64,000 bases of DNA, taken from the NCBI RefSeq assembly GCF_024195295.1, contig NZ_JAMFTH010000008.1:1-64000 (forward strand), in the 5' to 3' direction. The position numbers and the translations under genes are program-made. Positions 18,329 through 29,055 of this stretch are shown piece by piece; position 1 is the first letter of the stretch, and each line of letters starts with the position of its first letter. The stretch is from Gilvimarinus xylanilyticus. Lineage in GTDB: Bacteria; Pseudomonadota; Gammaproteobacteria; Pseudomonadales; Cellvibrionaceae. The notes below the pieces were generated by a model. That model did no database searches. It worked only from the letters and a program-made list of their open reading frames with translations, and was not told where the DNA came from.

Positions 18329-19203
18329 TGTCTAACAAATCTTTTTTTGGCTTGGCCGCCTTAGCCGTGGTGCTATTGGTCGTTGCCAACAGTGTTTACA
18401 TTGTGTCGGAATACGAGCGCGCCGTGGTGCTGCGTTTTGGGCGCTTAATTAACCCCGATGTACAGCCCGGGCTGCATGTAAAAGTGCCGTTTGCCGATAA
18501 GCTGCGCAAATTCGACGGTCGTATTCTGACCACCGATGCGCGCCCCGAAAGCTTCTACACCATCGAAAATAAGCGTCTTATTGTTGACTCTTACGCCAAG
18601 TGGCGAATCGAGAATGTGGATGAGTACTACAAAGTGACCGGCGGCGATGAAACCGTGGCGGCCAGCCGCTTGGCTAACCGGGTGGCCGATGAGCTGCGCA
18701 ACCAAATTGGTAGCCGCACCTTGCATGAAGTGGTATCAGGGCAGCGTGATGAATTGATGCACGAGCTAACGGTAAGCCTTAACGAATCGGCCAACGAGCT
18801 TTTGGGCATTGATGTACTGGATATACGGGTGAAGCGTATTGATCTGCCCGACGATGTCAGCCAGTCGGTGTTTGACCGTATGTCGGCCGACCGCGAAAAA
18901 GAAGCTCGCGAGTACCGCTCGCAAGGTGCCGAGCAGGCCGAAGTGATCCGCGCCGACGCCGATCGCCAGGTTGCGGTGTTGGAGGCCAACGCCTATCGCG
19001 ACGCCGAGAAGATTCGCGGTGAGGGTGATGCTACGGCAGCGGCGACCTTTGCCCAGGCCTACAGCCAGGATCGCGACTTCTATGCGTTTGTGCGTTCGCT
19101 GAATGCATACAAGAAGTCCTTTGCCGGTAAAGAAGACCTGATGGTGGTTGACCCCAAAAGCGATTTTTACCGCTATCTCAACAGTATGGACGGACAAAAA
19201 TAG
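18328..19203 (+). CDS. hflC: FtsH modulator HflC (SPFH/prohibitin family)
   Basis: Partner of HflK in the inner-membrane complex regulating FtsH. N-terminal transmembrane helix (residues about 5-27), then the SPFH domain starting VSEYERAVVLRFGRLINPDVQPG, then an Ala/Glu-rich helix (EYRSQGAEQAEVIRADAD). Length 291. Translationally coupled to hflK by a TAATG overlap. Followed by a strong terminator at 19251-19277. Confidence 0.97.
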   Translation: MSNKSFFGLAALAVVLLVVANSVYIVSEYERAVVLRFGRLINPDVQPGLHVKVPFADKLRKFDGRILTTDARPESFYTIENKRLIVDSYAKWRIENVDEYYKVTGGDETVAASRLANRVADELRNQIGSRTLHEVVSGQRDELMHELTVSLNESANELLGIDVLDIRVKRIDLPDDVSQSVFDRMSADREKEAREYRSQGAEQAEVIRADADRQVAVLEANAYRDAEKIRGEGDATAAATFAQAYSQDRDFYAFVRSLNAYKKSFAGKEDLMVVDPKSDFYRYLNSMDGQK

Positions 19204-19250
19204 GCGATTTTTCGCTCAACATTTGTCGTCTAAAGGTGGTAGAATCCCCC

Positions 19251-19277
19251 AGCCGAGCCGTTAGGCTCGGCTTTTTT
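19251..19277 (+). terminator. Rho-independent terminator after hflC
   Basis: Perfect 9-bp stem AGCCGAGCC / GGCTCGGCT with a 4-nt loop, followed by six T. It ends the hfq-hflX-hflKC group before hisZ. Confidence 0.92.
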
Positions 19278-19349
19278 GTGTCGCACCGATAGATATTCCT
19301 TGGCGTTGCTGCACAGTTTCAACCAAGATCCAAACCGATAGAGTCTGCT

Positions 19350-20525
19350 ATGACCTACGCCGACCGCTGGCTATTGCCCGATGGGATTGAAGAAATTCTC
19401 CCCGACGAGGCCCGCCCCATCGAATTATTGCGCCGCAAGCTGCTGGAGCTTTACCGCAGCTGGGGCTATGAAATGGTGATTCCGCCTCTGCTGGAATACA
19501 CCGACTCCCTGCTAATTGGTCTGGGGCGCGACGTCGATTTACTGACGTTTAAAATGACCGACCAACTCAGTGGTCGCACCCTGGGTATTCGCGCCGATAT
19601 TACCCCGCAGACCGCTCGTATGGATGCCCACAGCTATAAGCGTGAAGGCGCCAATCGCCTGTGTTACGCGGGCCATGTAGTCCATACCCGCCCCAAAAAT
19701 CCGCTGGCTACCCGCACCCCGATTCAGGCGGGGCTGGAACTTTACGGCGATGCCAGCACCAATGCCGACGGCGAAGTGGTGTCTCTGTTGCTGGAGTCGC
19801 TGCGTGCGGCGGGCTTACCCAAGCTGCATATCGACCTGGGGCACGTGGGTATTTACCGCTCGCTGATGGCCAAGGTAGATGTAGACGAGGCGCAAAAAGA
19901 TATCTTTTTCGCCATGCTGCAGCGCAAGGCTGTGGCCGAAATGAACACCTGGGTGGCGGAAAACATTACCGATAAAACCATCGCCAAGGTGCTGTTGGCA
20001 CTGCCAGCGCTGGCCGGTGGTCGCGAGATTTTAAGTGAAGCCCGCACGCTGTTTGCCGCTGTGGCCAGCGACGCGGTTAATGCGGTAGACGAATTGGCGG
20101 CGGTGGCCGATATTGTCGCGGCGCGCTACCCCGAGGCCGAGCTTTATTTCGATTTGGGCGAGCTGCGCGGGTATCACTATTTAACGGGTATCGTATTCGC
20201 CGCGTTTGCGCCGGGTTACGGCAACCCCATTGCCAGCGGTGGTCGCTACGACCATATTGGCGAGGTTTTTGGCCGTCGCCGTCCCGCCACCGGTTTTGCG
20301 GTGGATATTACCGCACTGTCCAAGTTGGGGCTTTTAAGTGCTGCGCCCAGCTCCCTAATCGGTTACTCCGATGAGGGTAGCGACGCCCAGTGGCAGGCGG
20401 TAGCCGAACTGCGCGCTCGCGGCGAGCGAGTTGTGGCCGCAGGCAGCCGCACCGAAATGCAGGCGCTGGGCTGCGACCAAGTACTGGTTAAAGAAGGCGA
20501 TGCCTACACTGTGGCATCGCTGTAA
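19350..20525 (+). CDS. hisZ: ATP phosphoribosyltransferase regulatory subunit HisZ
   Basis: A histidyl-tRNA-synthetase paralogue that lacks the anticodon domain and activates the short form of HisG in histidine synthesis. Class II core: motif 2-like FKMTDQLSGRTLGIRADITPQTARMDA and GLELYGD; the C-terminal GGRYDHIGEVFGRRRPATGFAVDI is the histidine-A-like block. Length 391, far shorter than a true HisRS fused to its anticodon domain. In Pseudomonas the same gene sits between hflC and purA. Confidence 0.94.
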   Translation: MTYADRWLLPDGIEEILPDEARPIELLRRKLLELYRSWGYEMVIPPLLEYTDSLLIGLGRDVDLLTFKMTDQLSGRTLGIRADITPQTARMDAHSYKREGANRLCYAGHVVHTRPKNPLATRTPIQAGLELYGDASTNADGEVVSLLLESLRAAGLPKLHIDLGHVGIYRSLMAKVDVDEAQKDIFFAMLQRKAVAEMNTWVAENITDKTIAKVLLALPALAGGREILSEARTLFAAVASDAVNAVDELAAVADIVAARYPEAELYFDLGELRGYHYLTGIVFAAFAPGYGNPIASGGRYDHIGEVFGRRRPATGFAVDITALSKLGLLSAAPSSLIGYSDEGSDAQWQAVAELRARGERVVAAGSRTEMQALGCDQVLVKEGDAYTVASL

Positions 20526-21857
<1,332 letters not shown>

Positions 21858-21879
21858 GTGGCCGTTTGCATCCTGTTTA

Positions 21880-21905
21880 AAACACCGCCGCTGGCGGTGT
21901 TTTAG
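21880..21905 (+). terminator. Rho-independent terminator after purA
   Basis: Ten-bp stem AAACACCGCC / GGCGGTGTTT with the 3-nt loop GCT; the final stem Ts continue into TTTAG. Located 22 bp after the purA stop. Confidence 0.82.
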
Positions 21906-22036
21906 TATGGGAGCGATAACACCCAGCGAGGGTGAACTCTATCTCGGTATGGTCCCCGAAACTTTGCTATAACCACCCACCACAGCGCCGCAATGGAATT
22001 GGGGCGAACAATAACAAACCGTGACACGCACACACT

Positions 22037-24622
22037 ATGGACCGACAAGCACTTATTCCCGTCCGGGCTCTGGCAATGGTTTTGGCGCTGTGGGCGCTGC
22101 TGCAAAGTGTCCTGATCGCCAGAGTACTTTGGCTGAGCGCGGCGCCTATCTCGCAAACCATTGCCGGAGCGCTTTTAGCGGCTGTATCGGTAACGTTTTT
22201 CTGGGGGCTGTGGTACGGCTTGCTAGCCATGCTGCCGCGCCGTTGGGGGCGCTGGGTTACGCTCGTTGCCGTGAGTGTTTATCTGTTGTTATGGGCTTAT
22301 CACTGGTTGCGTCTGGAGCCGTTAACCTTTTTATTATTGGTTAAAAACAGTGGTAATGCCTTAACGTTTGAAGCTGTGGGATTTTTGTTTAGCAGTGTCT
22401 CGGCCGCAGACTATTTGTGGCTGGGGCTGTTGGTGGCGGGCTTTTTTTACGCTCAGCGTCGCCACCGTTTGTTTACCGCGCCCCTGAGTCTCGCAGTGCC
22501 CAAACGATCGGTGGGTATTTTACTGGTGGGTTATTTGCTGGTTAACTTACCTTTTTCCAGCTCGCGTAACGAATATGCCGAATTTGCCGGCTCGGTGTTG
22601 TTGTATTTGCAACCGCATGCGGCCTTTGCCAGTGGTGAAACCCCGTATCCTTACCTGACCCCCGCGGGCAATAGCAATCGCGGTTCGGATGGCGCGCGCC
22701 CTCATGTTTTTATTGTCATGCTGGAATCGTTCAGTGCCGAGTATATTGACGCCCAGGAGAATGGTCGCGAAGTAACGCCCTTTATCAATCAGCTAAAAAA
22801 ACAGTCACTGTATGTGGATGAGTTTTACAGTGCCTCGGTCGAAACCAGCAAGGGACAATTCGCCACCTTGTGCTCTGTGTTTCCCAGCTACAAAACCAAT
22901 ATTTTTACCAGTTATCCAAATAATAATTTTCGCTGCTTGTCGCAAATTTTGGCCGAGCAGGGCTATACCAATGTGTTTATGAAGGCATTTCATACCCTAG
23001 ACTTTGAAAACACCGGGGAATTTGTCAGCAATAACGACTTTGCCTATGCCCACGGTATGGACGATAACTTTGTGACCCCCCGCGAGCGACAGAAGTACAA
23101 GTTTGGTTGGGGCATTCAGGACGATATTTTTTACCAGAAAACGTTTGCCTATCTGGATCAACTGCAGCGCGAGCGAAGCGAAAGCGGGCCGTTTTTTGTG
23201 ATGACTATGAGTGTCACAAACCACATGATGTTTGACGATATTCCCGAGGAGCAACGCTATATCTATCCTCTGGCAAACAGTCACAAGCAAAACTACGCCA
23301 ACTCCATGTATCTGACGGATCAGTATTTAAAAGCGTTTTTTACGGAGTTAGACAAACGGGACTATCTGCAGGATTCCATGGTGGTGGTTTTGGGGGATAA
23401 CGGCTTTCCCATGGGCCAGCACGGCAATTACCACAACACCAAAACCCACTATAACGAGCTATTCAAAACCCCCTTGTTGGTGTGGTGGCCGCAGCACCTG
23501 CAACCGCAGGCAATCACCGATCAGGCGCGCTCGCAGCTTGATGTCGCCCCGACCATTGTGGATTTGCTGTCGATTGATACGGAACATCATTTTTTAGGGC
23601 GCACACTGCGCCAGCCGGTAGATGACGAGTATTTTGTGCCTCTGGTGCAGCCGTTCGATGGTTCGCATTTGGCCTCAATCCGCTACCCTTATAAGTATGT
23701 GCGCCAGATTAAAACCGGCCAGACGTATTTATATAACCTGGCAGACGACCCGCGCGAGAGTATTAACCTATGGGGCGCCCAACCGCCTATTGCGAGCGCT
23801 CAGGTTGAGCGTTTTGAGCAGGATATCGCCGCCTTGCAGCGCAATGAACAGCTTCTCAAAGAAGACCGGATTTACCCGGCGAGCGATGCCGATCGCCTCC
23901 GTGTCGAGATCGGCGCAAAGCGCTTGCGCGAACACCAGCCCCTACCGTTTCGGGTGTTGGGGGAGTTGGATGAGCGCTACCGAATCGCGCTTAAAGTCCA
24001 GCCCTACGCGTATACTAGTGCCGGTATTCGCGAGCTTGATAATGTGATTAGCGATTTTTCGGCCAGTGAAGTGCCAGCCGATTATTTGATGCCGGGGGTT
24101 AACCGGGTAAGTTTTTCGGTGTATCGCGATGGCAAGTTGCGCTCTCACGTCGCGCGCGATGTTTACGTCGAATCGGAACAGGCTCAACTGTTAACCGAGC
24201 TGCCTATTGCCGGTTCGCAGGAGTGGGGCGAGCTTAACATTAACCGCAGTGTGCGCGGTGGCCCCCTGCGCATCGGCGGCAAGGTATATGGCTTTGGCTT
24301 GGGAACCCACGCCGCTTCCAATCACACCGTGCCCTTGCGTCAGGAGTATATAACCTTGACGGTGGGGTTTGGGTTGGACGACGAGTCCACCTGTGGCAGT
24401 GGCGCCGTTTTCACGATCTACGCCAATGAGCGTGCGCTGTATCGCAGCAAGCGCCTGCGCAACGGTGAATATGGCAGTGCTGAGGTGGATGTGTCCAACT
24501 TGTTCAGCGTGCGCCTGTCCACTGATAGCGCCGGTGATCGTGCCTGTGATCACGCTAACTGGATTAACCCCGTGCTGTTGCGGGCGCAGCCGGCGCTTGG
24601 CAGTGCGGCCCGTTTGCCTTAG
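22037..24622 (+). CDS. LTA-synthase-like sulfatase-fold membrane protein with C-terminal NPCBM domain
   Basis: An 861-residue membrane enzyme. Five hydrophobic helices fall in residues 10-172. An extracytoplasmic alkaline-phosphatase/sulfatase domain follows (about 220-620), with HVFIVMLES (metal ligand Glu), candidate nucleophile Thr in SVETSKGQFATLCS, and DNGFPMGQHGNYH (Asp/His metal ligands). This is the plan of LtaS and opg/Ept-type phosphoglycerol or phosphoethanolamine transferases. The last ~130 residues (about 730-855) contain IGGKVYGFGLGTHA, and a YANERALYRSKRLRNGE to VDVSNLFSVRLSTDSAGD stretch like an NPCBM/NEW2 carbohydrate-binding module. It probably modifies or binds periplasmic or surface glycans; the substrate is unknown. 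It follows the purA terminator and has no clear Shine-Dalgarno. Confidence 0.82.
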   Translation: MDRQALIPVRALAMVLALWALLQSVLIARVLWLSAAPISQTIAGALLAAVSVTFFWGLWYGLLAMLPRRWGRWVTLVAVSVYLLLWAYHWLRLEPLTFLLLVKNSGNALTFEAVGFLFSSVSAADYLWLGLLVAGFFYAQRRHRLFTAPLSLAVPKRSVGILLVGYLLVNLPFSSSRNEYAEFAGSVLLYLQPHAAFASGETPYPYLTPAGNSNRGSDGARPHVFIVMLESFSAEYIDAQENGREVTPFINQLKKQSLYVDEFYSASVETSKGQFATLCSVFPSYKTNIFTSYPNNNFRCLSQILAEQGYTNVFMKAFHTLDFENTGEFVSNNDFAYAHGMDDNFVTPRERQKYKFGWGIQDDIFYQKTFAYLDQLQRERSESGPFFVMTMSVTNHMMFDDIPEEQRYIYPLANSHKQNYANSMYLTDQYLKAFFTELDKRDYLQDSMVVVLGDNGFPMGQHGNYHNTKTHYNELFKTPLLVWWPQHLQPQAITDQARSQLDVAPTIVDLLSIDTEHHFLGRTLRQPVDDEYFVPLVQPFDGSHLASIRYPYKYVRQIKTGQTYLYNLADDPRESINLWGAQPPIASAQVERFEQDIAALQRNEQLLKEDRIYPASDADRLRVEIGAKRLREHQPLPFRVLGELDERYRIALKVQPYAYTSAGIRELDNVISDFSASEVPADYLMPGVNRVSFSVYRDGKLRSHVARDVYVESEQAQLLTELPIAGSQEWGELNINRSVRGGPLRIGGKVYGFGLGTHAASNHTVPLRQEYITLTVGFGLDDESTCGSGAVFTIYANERALYRSKRLRNGEYGSAEVDVSNLFSVRLSTDSAGDRACDHANWINPVLLRAQPALGSAARLP

Positions 24623-24825
24623 TCTGAGCAAAGCGCTTTTTTAGCCGTGCTTGTTACTCCGGCAGGTATGAATGTCGGGGCAGAGTGCGCCGATGCCGCC
24701 GAAGGAGTGTGCGAGTCCTGTAAAATGAAGGGGTTTGGCAAATTCCGCCGGTTTTACGGGGCGACAATTAAGCTACTCAGGACGAGCATCTTAATTGCTA
24801 GGTTAATAGCTAAGGACCGAACATT

Positions 24826-26391
24826 ATGGAGAGGTTTCGACTGTTTCAATCCATCCGTCGATGGGGGCAACCACTGGTTGCTGTCATTCTAATGCTCGGG
24901 CTCGTCAGTTGCGCCTCGGCCCCCGATCGCCAGGGGATCAGCCGACAGCAAGCCACACCCGCCTCGGTGCAATCGCCTATCTATGATATGGAGCAGGCCC
25001 TGCGCCAGCGCGACGGGGTTGCCGAAGACATCTCCGGTGCGCACTTACTGAGCGAAGGAACCCGCGCCTATGCCGCGCGTCTGGCTATTATTGCCAATGC
25101 CAGCGAAACCCTAGATGTGCAGTATTACCTGTTTCATCAGGACCCCACGGGGACTATTTTGGCCTGGTCGTTGTGGGAGGCCGCCGAGCGTGGGGTTAGG
25201 GTGCGCCTGCTCTTGGATGATATGGAAAAGCGGCCCAACGATTTCCCCATTAACATTCTCGACAGTCATCCCAATATCCATGTGCGTATGTACAACCCGT
25301 TTTATTGGCGCGGTGGGCGCGGCTGGCAGCTGGCGACGGATTTTGGGCGCCTGAACCACAGAATGCACAATAAATCTCTCACTGCCGACAACCGTGCATC
25401 GATCATTGGCGGGCGCAATGTGGGCGACGAGTATTTTGCCGCTAATCAAGAGGTCAATTTTGGCGATATGGATGCGCTCTTGTTCGGACCTGCGGTGCGC
25501 CAGGTGTCGGAACAGTTTGATCGTTACTGGAACAGCGAATTGGTCTTCCCTCTGCATTTGCTCAACGATGAGGTGGTACCCGAGGGGGATACCAGCCGCG
25601 CCAGCGAGCAGATTGACCAAGCGGTCGAGGCGCTGGAGGGTACGGAGTACGCCCAGGCGCTGGTGGATGGAAGAATTCTGCAGATGCTGCAAAACGCCAG
25701 CTTGCCCGTTACCTGGGCGCCCATTGAGCTCTGGTACGATAAGCCGGATTTAGCGGCTATGGAAGCTCGCGATTCAAGCAACGCCCTGGTCATTAACCGC
25801 TTGTTGTCGCTTTTTTCCGAGGCAAATTCCGAGCTCTTTTTAATCTCGCCCTATTTTGTACCTCGTGATAGTGGCAGTGAGCTGCTGTCGCGCAAGGCCG
25901 CCGAGGGCCTCAAGGTGAGTGTGGTCACCAATGCGTTGGCGGCTACCGATGTGGTGGCGGTACACGCCGGTTACGCCAAAAAGCGTACACAGCTGCTCAA
26001 GGCTGGGGTGGAATTGTATGAAATTAAAGCGCGTCCCAATGTCGATCCCAAGGCCTGGAGTTTGTCGTCCTCATCCAGCTTACACGCCAAAACCTTCGTG
26101 ATTGATAGCCGTTGGGTGTTTGTGGGGTCGTTTAATCTGGACCCGCGCTCGGCTTGGCTGAACACCGAAATGGGAGTACTTATCGATTCGCCCGAATTGG
26201 CTGAACAAATGCTGTCCGGGGTGCACGAACTGTTGGGAAATATCGCCTATCGGGTATCACTGAATGAGGGCGAACTGCGCTGGGAGGACCTGTACAGTGG
26301 GGAAACTTACCACAGCGAGCCCCACGCTGATTGGACTCGCCGCACAGGCGCCAGCCTATTGCGCTGGCTGCCTATAGAGTCGCAGCTATAA
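24826..26391 (+). CDS. Phospholipase D-family lipoprotein (ClsC/YmdC-like)
   Basis: A 521-residue lipoprotein. Hydrophobic leader and lipobox LVSC (Cys29), then two phospholipase D domains with complete HKD motifs: HNKSLTAD with GGRNVGDEY, and HAKTFVID with GSFNLDPRS. This is the plan of ClsC/YmdC, which makes cardiolipin from phosphatidylglycerol and phosphatidylethanolamine, but lipidation suggests periplasmic or outer-membrane action. AAGGA precedes the ATG by 8-9 nt. A ClsA-type paralogue is encoded about 1.1 kb downstream beyond a MITE-like element. Confidence 0.87.
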   Translation: MERFRLFQSIRRWGQPLVAVILMLGLVSCASAPDRQGISRQQATPASVQSPIYDMEQALRQRDGVAEDISGAHLLSEGTRAYAARLAIIANASETLDVQYYLFHQDPTGTILAWSLWEAAERGVRVRLLLDDMEKRPNDFPINILDSHPNIHVRMYNPFYWRGGRGWQLATDFGRLNHRMHNKSLTADNRASIIGGRNVGDEYFAANQEVNFGDMDALLFGPAVRQVSEQFDRYWNSELVFPLHLLNDEVVPEGDTSRASEQIDQAVEALEGTEYAQALVDGRILQMLQNASLPVTWAPIELWYDKPDLAAMEARDSSNALVINRLLSLFSEANSELFLISPYFVPRDSGSELLSRKAAEGLKVSVVTNALAATDVVAVHAGYAKKRTQLLKAGVELYEIKARPNVDPKAWSLSSSSSLHAKTFVIDSRWVFVGSFNLDPRSAWLNTEMGVLIDSPELAEQMLSGVHELLGNIAYRVSLNEGELRWEDLYSGETYHSEPHADWTRRTGASLLRWLPIESQL

Positions 26392-26405
26392 ACTGTCGAT
26401 TGACG

Positions 26406-26758
26406 CTAGGGCCTGTTCACGCTAATTAAATGCAGCCTGTTGTGACTAAAAATTCGTCAATCAAGGCGCGAGGGCCGAAGGCGCCGCGAAGACCTGGAGT
26501 GGCTGGGCGAGTGGTTTGGTTATTCCAAATGAACGACGAGCAACGAAGAGTGGCGGATTTTTAGCCGCAACCCGAATACTTACATGGACGTAAGGTATTA
26601 GAGCAATGCAGGAGCAATTGCCGAGGGCTGGAGCCAGTTTTGTCCCCAGCGTTGTTGCCGATCGCTTATTTGGAACAACCAAACTTCGCTCACTGCGCCT
26701 AGCTGGAAACAAAACTGGCTTCCAGCAGGCGCACTTAATTAGCGTGAACAGGCCCTAG
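26406..26758. mobile_element. MITE-like element, 353 bp with 24-bp perfect terminal inverted repeats
   Basis: Left end 26406-26429 and right end 26735-26758 are exact reverse complements (outer part CTAGGGCCTGTTCACGC). Inner sequence also folds: GTTTGGT and TTCCAAAT at about 26513-26529 mirror ATTTGGAACAACCAAAC at 26668-26684, so the whole element is a long imperfect palindrome. No open frame of significance lies inside it. The outermost CTAG is itself palindromic and may be the target duplication rather than part of the repeat. The right end supplies or preserves the stop codon of the neighbouring minus-strand gene. Probably moved in trans by a transposase elsewhere. Confidence 0.82.
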
Positions 26759-27378
26759 GGAGCCTGACGTTGCCAAGTATAATCTTCTTTGCAGAAGTTA
26801 TACACGCCCTCGGCTTTAGACTCCGGCCCCGATGCCAGCTCAATTTTCATCAGGCGACAGGTTTTTGTCTCGCTCTGGCTGGTGCTTAGGGGGGTGAGGG
26901 TGGCGCTGTGCTCCTGGCGTTGCCACTGGGCGGGCTCGCCGTCCTGGTTATTCTCAATGGCGTCCACAAAGACCGATTTCAGCATGTTCCACTCCTGCGG
27001 CGTGAAATCAGCGGCGGCGGTTTCGCTCACCTGCCAGCGTCCCTCGCTGGTGCGACAGGCGTCAAAGTGGAAAAAATCGCGCCGATTCTGGTCGTTGCGC
27101 AAATCCAAAATGGCTTTGCGACATTCCCGCCCGTTATTTTCATAACTGTATTTAATTTTTACCCGGCCGCGGCGGCTGGAGTTGTCCGATTGCCAGGCAA
27201 TGGTACGCAAATCCGGGGCCTCGTTCAGAGCTTCGGCAATACTGGTTTTGAAATCGGCTACTTCCTCGGCGCTCATTTCACTGGCCACGCTGCGGCCCAT
27301 AAATTGTAAATTGGCGCTGTGGCTGGGGCCGCTCGCCAACAGGGCGGCGGTCAAAAGGGCATAGGCTGGATAGCGCAT
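26755..27378 (-). CDS. Predicted exported protein of unknown function
   Basis: 207 residues with a clear signal peptide (residues 1-21, ending SHSA before NLQF). The mature part has several Cys (EC in NNGREC, DACRT, TCRL, NFC) that could form disulfides in the periplasm, and many polar residues. I do not recognise a family. Its TAG stop lies inside the terminal repeat of the 353-bp element; if CTAG was the target site, the original stop was kept. Divergent from the ClsA gene. Confidence 0.72.
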   Translation of the reverse strand: MRYPAYALLTAALLASGPSHSANLQFMGRSVASEMSAEEVADFKTSIAEALNEAPDLRTIAWQSDNSSRRGRVKIKYSYENNGRECRKAILDLRNDQNRRDFFHFDACRTSEGRWQVSETAAADFTPQEWNMLKSVFVDAIENNQDGEPAQWQRQEHSATLTPLSTSQSETKTCRLMKIELASGPESKAEGVYNFCKEDYTWQRQAP

Positions 27379-27500
27379 GCGATCTCCTAATGCTGATTGT
27401 GCGGATGGGTATGAATCGCTTAATCTGCCTATAATAGCGCGAAACGGGTTTTTCTGTCCGTGTTTGCCGCAAACATTACCGATAAACCAAGGAGTCTGGT

Positions 27501-28943
27501 TTGGCTGTGCTACTAAGCGTTTTGCAGCAGTTGCTTATCTGGGGGCATTTGCTGTTGGTGATTACCTTTGCCGTCAGAGTGATTATGCAGCGCTTGCCCG
27601 TGGGGGTGTCGCTCGCCTGGTTGCTGGTGTTAGTGCTTTTACCTTATGTGGGGGTAGGGCTTTACCTATTGTTTGGCGAGCGGTTTCTGGGGGTTAAGCG
27701 CTCCCAGCGCAGTGTGCGGCTGCGTCAGGCGTATCTGCAGACCCGTCAGCAAAACGAGTCGGCGATTCAGTGGCAAGAGTATCACCCCGCCGGGCAGGCG
27801 TTGTCGCACCTGGAGTATCGCACCTCGGGAATTCCGCCGGTGGGGGGAAACCGGCTGACTTTTTTGCGCGATACTGAATCCATAATCGATTCGCTGGTGG
27901 CCGACATTCATCAGGCCCAACAGTTTTGCCATTTGGAGTTTTATATTTGCCAGGCTGGTGGCCAGGTGAATCGGGTGGTGGATGCATTGCTTGAGGTTGC
28001 CGGTCGCGGCGTGGATTGCCGTTTAATGCTCGATGCCGTGGGCAGTTCGGCGTTTTTTAGCACCTCTGAGTATCGCCGCCTGCAAGAGGCCGGAGTGGCG
28101 CTCGTAAAGGCCTGCCCGATTAACATGACCCCTTGGCAACTGGCTCGCTACGATTTGCGCAACCATCGCAAAACCGTGGTGGTGGATAATCAGGTGGCTT
28201 ACATGGGCAGCTTTAATCTGGTGGACCCCGCGTACTTTAAAGTCGATGCCGGCGTGGGCCAGTGGGTGGATATGATGGCCCGTATTGAAGGCCCTGCGGT
28301 GACGGTGTTCGATTCGGTATTTCGCTGGTACTGGAATATCGAAACCGGCGAAGACTTACCCTTATTACAAGAAAAGCTCGCTGCCGACCCCACCCCCGCC
28401 CTGGTGCAGTTGGCGCCTTCGGGGCCGGATGCGGCCAAAGAGAGTATTTTAAACGCTTTGTTGCAAGCGATTTATACCGCTAAACAGTCGGTGGATATCG
28501 TGACCCCGTATTTTGTACCTGGCGAGGCCCTGGAGCAGGCCCTTAAAATTGCCGCCCGGCGGGGCGTGGCGGTGCGTTTGGTGGTGCCCGAAAGAGTCGA
28601 TTCATTTTTAGTGCGCCACGCCAGCCACTCGTACTTTGCGGGGCTATTGGCGGCGGGGGTTGAGATATACACCTACCGCGCCGGCTTGTTGCACACTAAG
28701 GCCGTGGTTATTGATCAGAGCTTGGCATTTTTTGGCACGGTTAATTTAGACCTTCGCTCGCTCTGGCTCAATTTTGAAATGACCATGATTATCTACGATC
28801 AAAAGGCGGCCCGTGAGCTATCACGGTTGTTGGATGAGTACCGCGCCGATGCCGATAAGGTCAGTGCCGAGTCCTGGCGCGAGCGCAGCGTGGTGTCACG
28901 CTTTTTTGAAAATATTACCCATTTGTTTAGTCCGTTGATTTAG
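27501..28943 (+). CDS. cls: Cardiolipin synthase (ClsA type)
   Basis: Condenses two phosphatidylglycerols to cardiolipin at the inner membrane. Two N-terminal transmembrane helices (residues about 8-30 and 38-58) precede two PLD domains with HRKTVVVD plus GSFNLVDP, and HTKAVVID plus GTVNLD. Length 480, near E. coli ClsA (486). The start is a TTG with AAGGAG six bases upstream. It is the second PLD synthase in this 4-kb stretch. Confidence 0.92.
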   Translation: MAVLLSVLQQLLIWGHLLLVITFAVRVIMQRLPVGVSLAWLLVLVLLPYVGVGLYLLFGERFLGVKRSQRSVRLRQAYLQTRQQNESAIQWQEYHPAGQALSHLEYRTSGIPPVGGNRLTFLRDTESIIDSLVADIHQAQQFCHLEFYICQAGGQVNRVVDALLEVAGRGVDCRLMLDAVGSSAFFSTSEYRRLQEAGVALVKACPINMTPWQLARYDLRNHRKTVVVDNQVAYMGSFNLVDPAYFKVDAGVGQWVDMMARIEGPAVTVFDSVFRWYWNIETGEDLPLLQEKLAADPTPALVQLAPSGPDAAKESILNALLQAIYTAKQSVDIVTPYFVPGEALEQALKIAARRGVAVRLVVPERVDSFLVRHASHSYFAGLLAAGVEIYTYRAGLLHTKAVVIDQSLAFFGTVNLDLRSLWLNFEMTMIIYDQKAARELSRLLDEYRADADKVSAESWRERSVVSRFFENITHLFSPLI

Positions 28944-29055
28944 GTTTTAACGTCCGACGCCGAATGTCTGAAGTCTGATGCTGTGGGCCGCTTCACACAG
29001 CGGAGCATGGAGAACGGAATACGGGCAACTGGGTGGTGCCCGTATCTGGGTTGGA

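Noticed and set aside
29018-29046. Terminator after the cardiolipin synthase gene
   Set aside because: ATACGGGCA / TGCCCGTAT forms a stem but there is no T-run in either direction.
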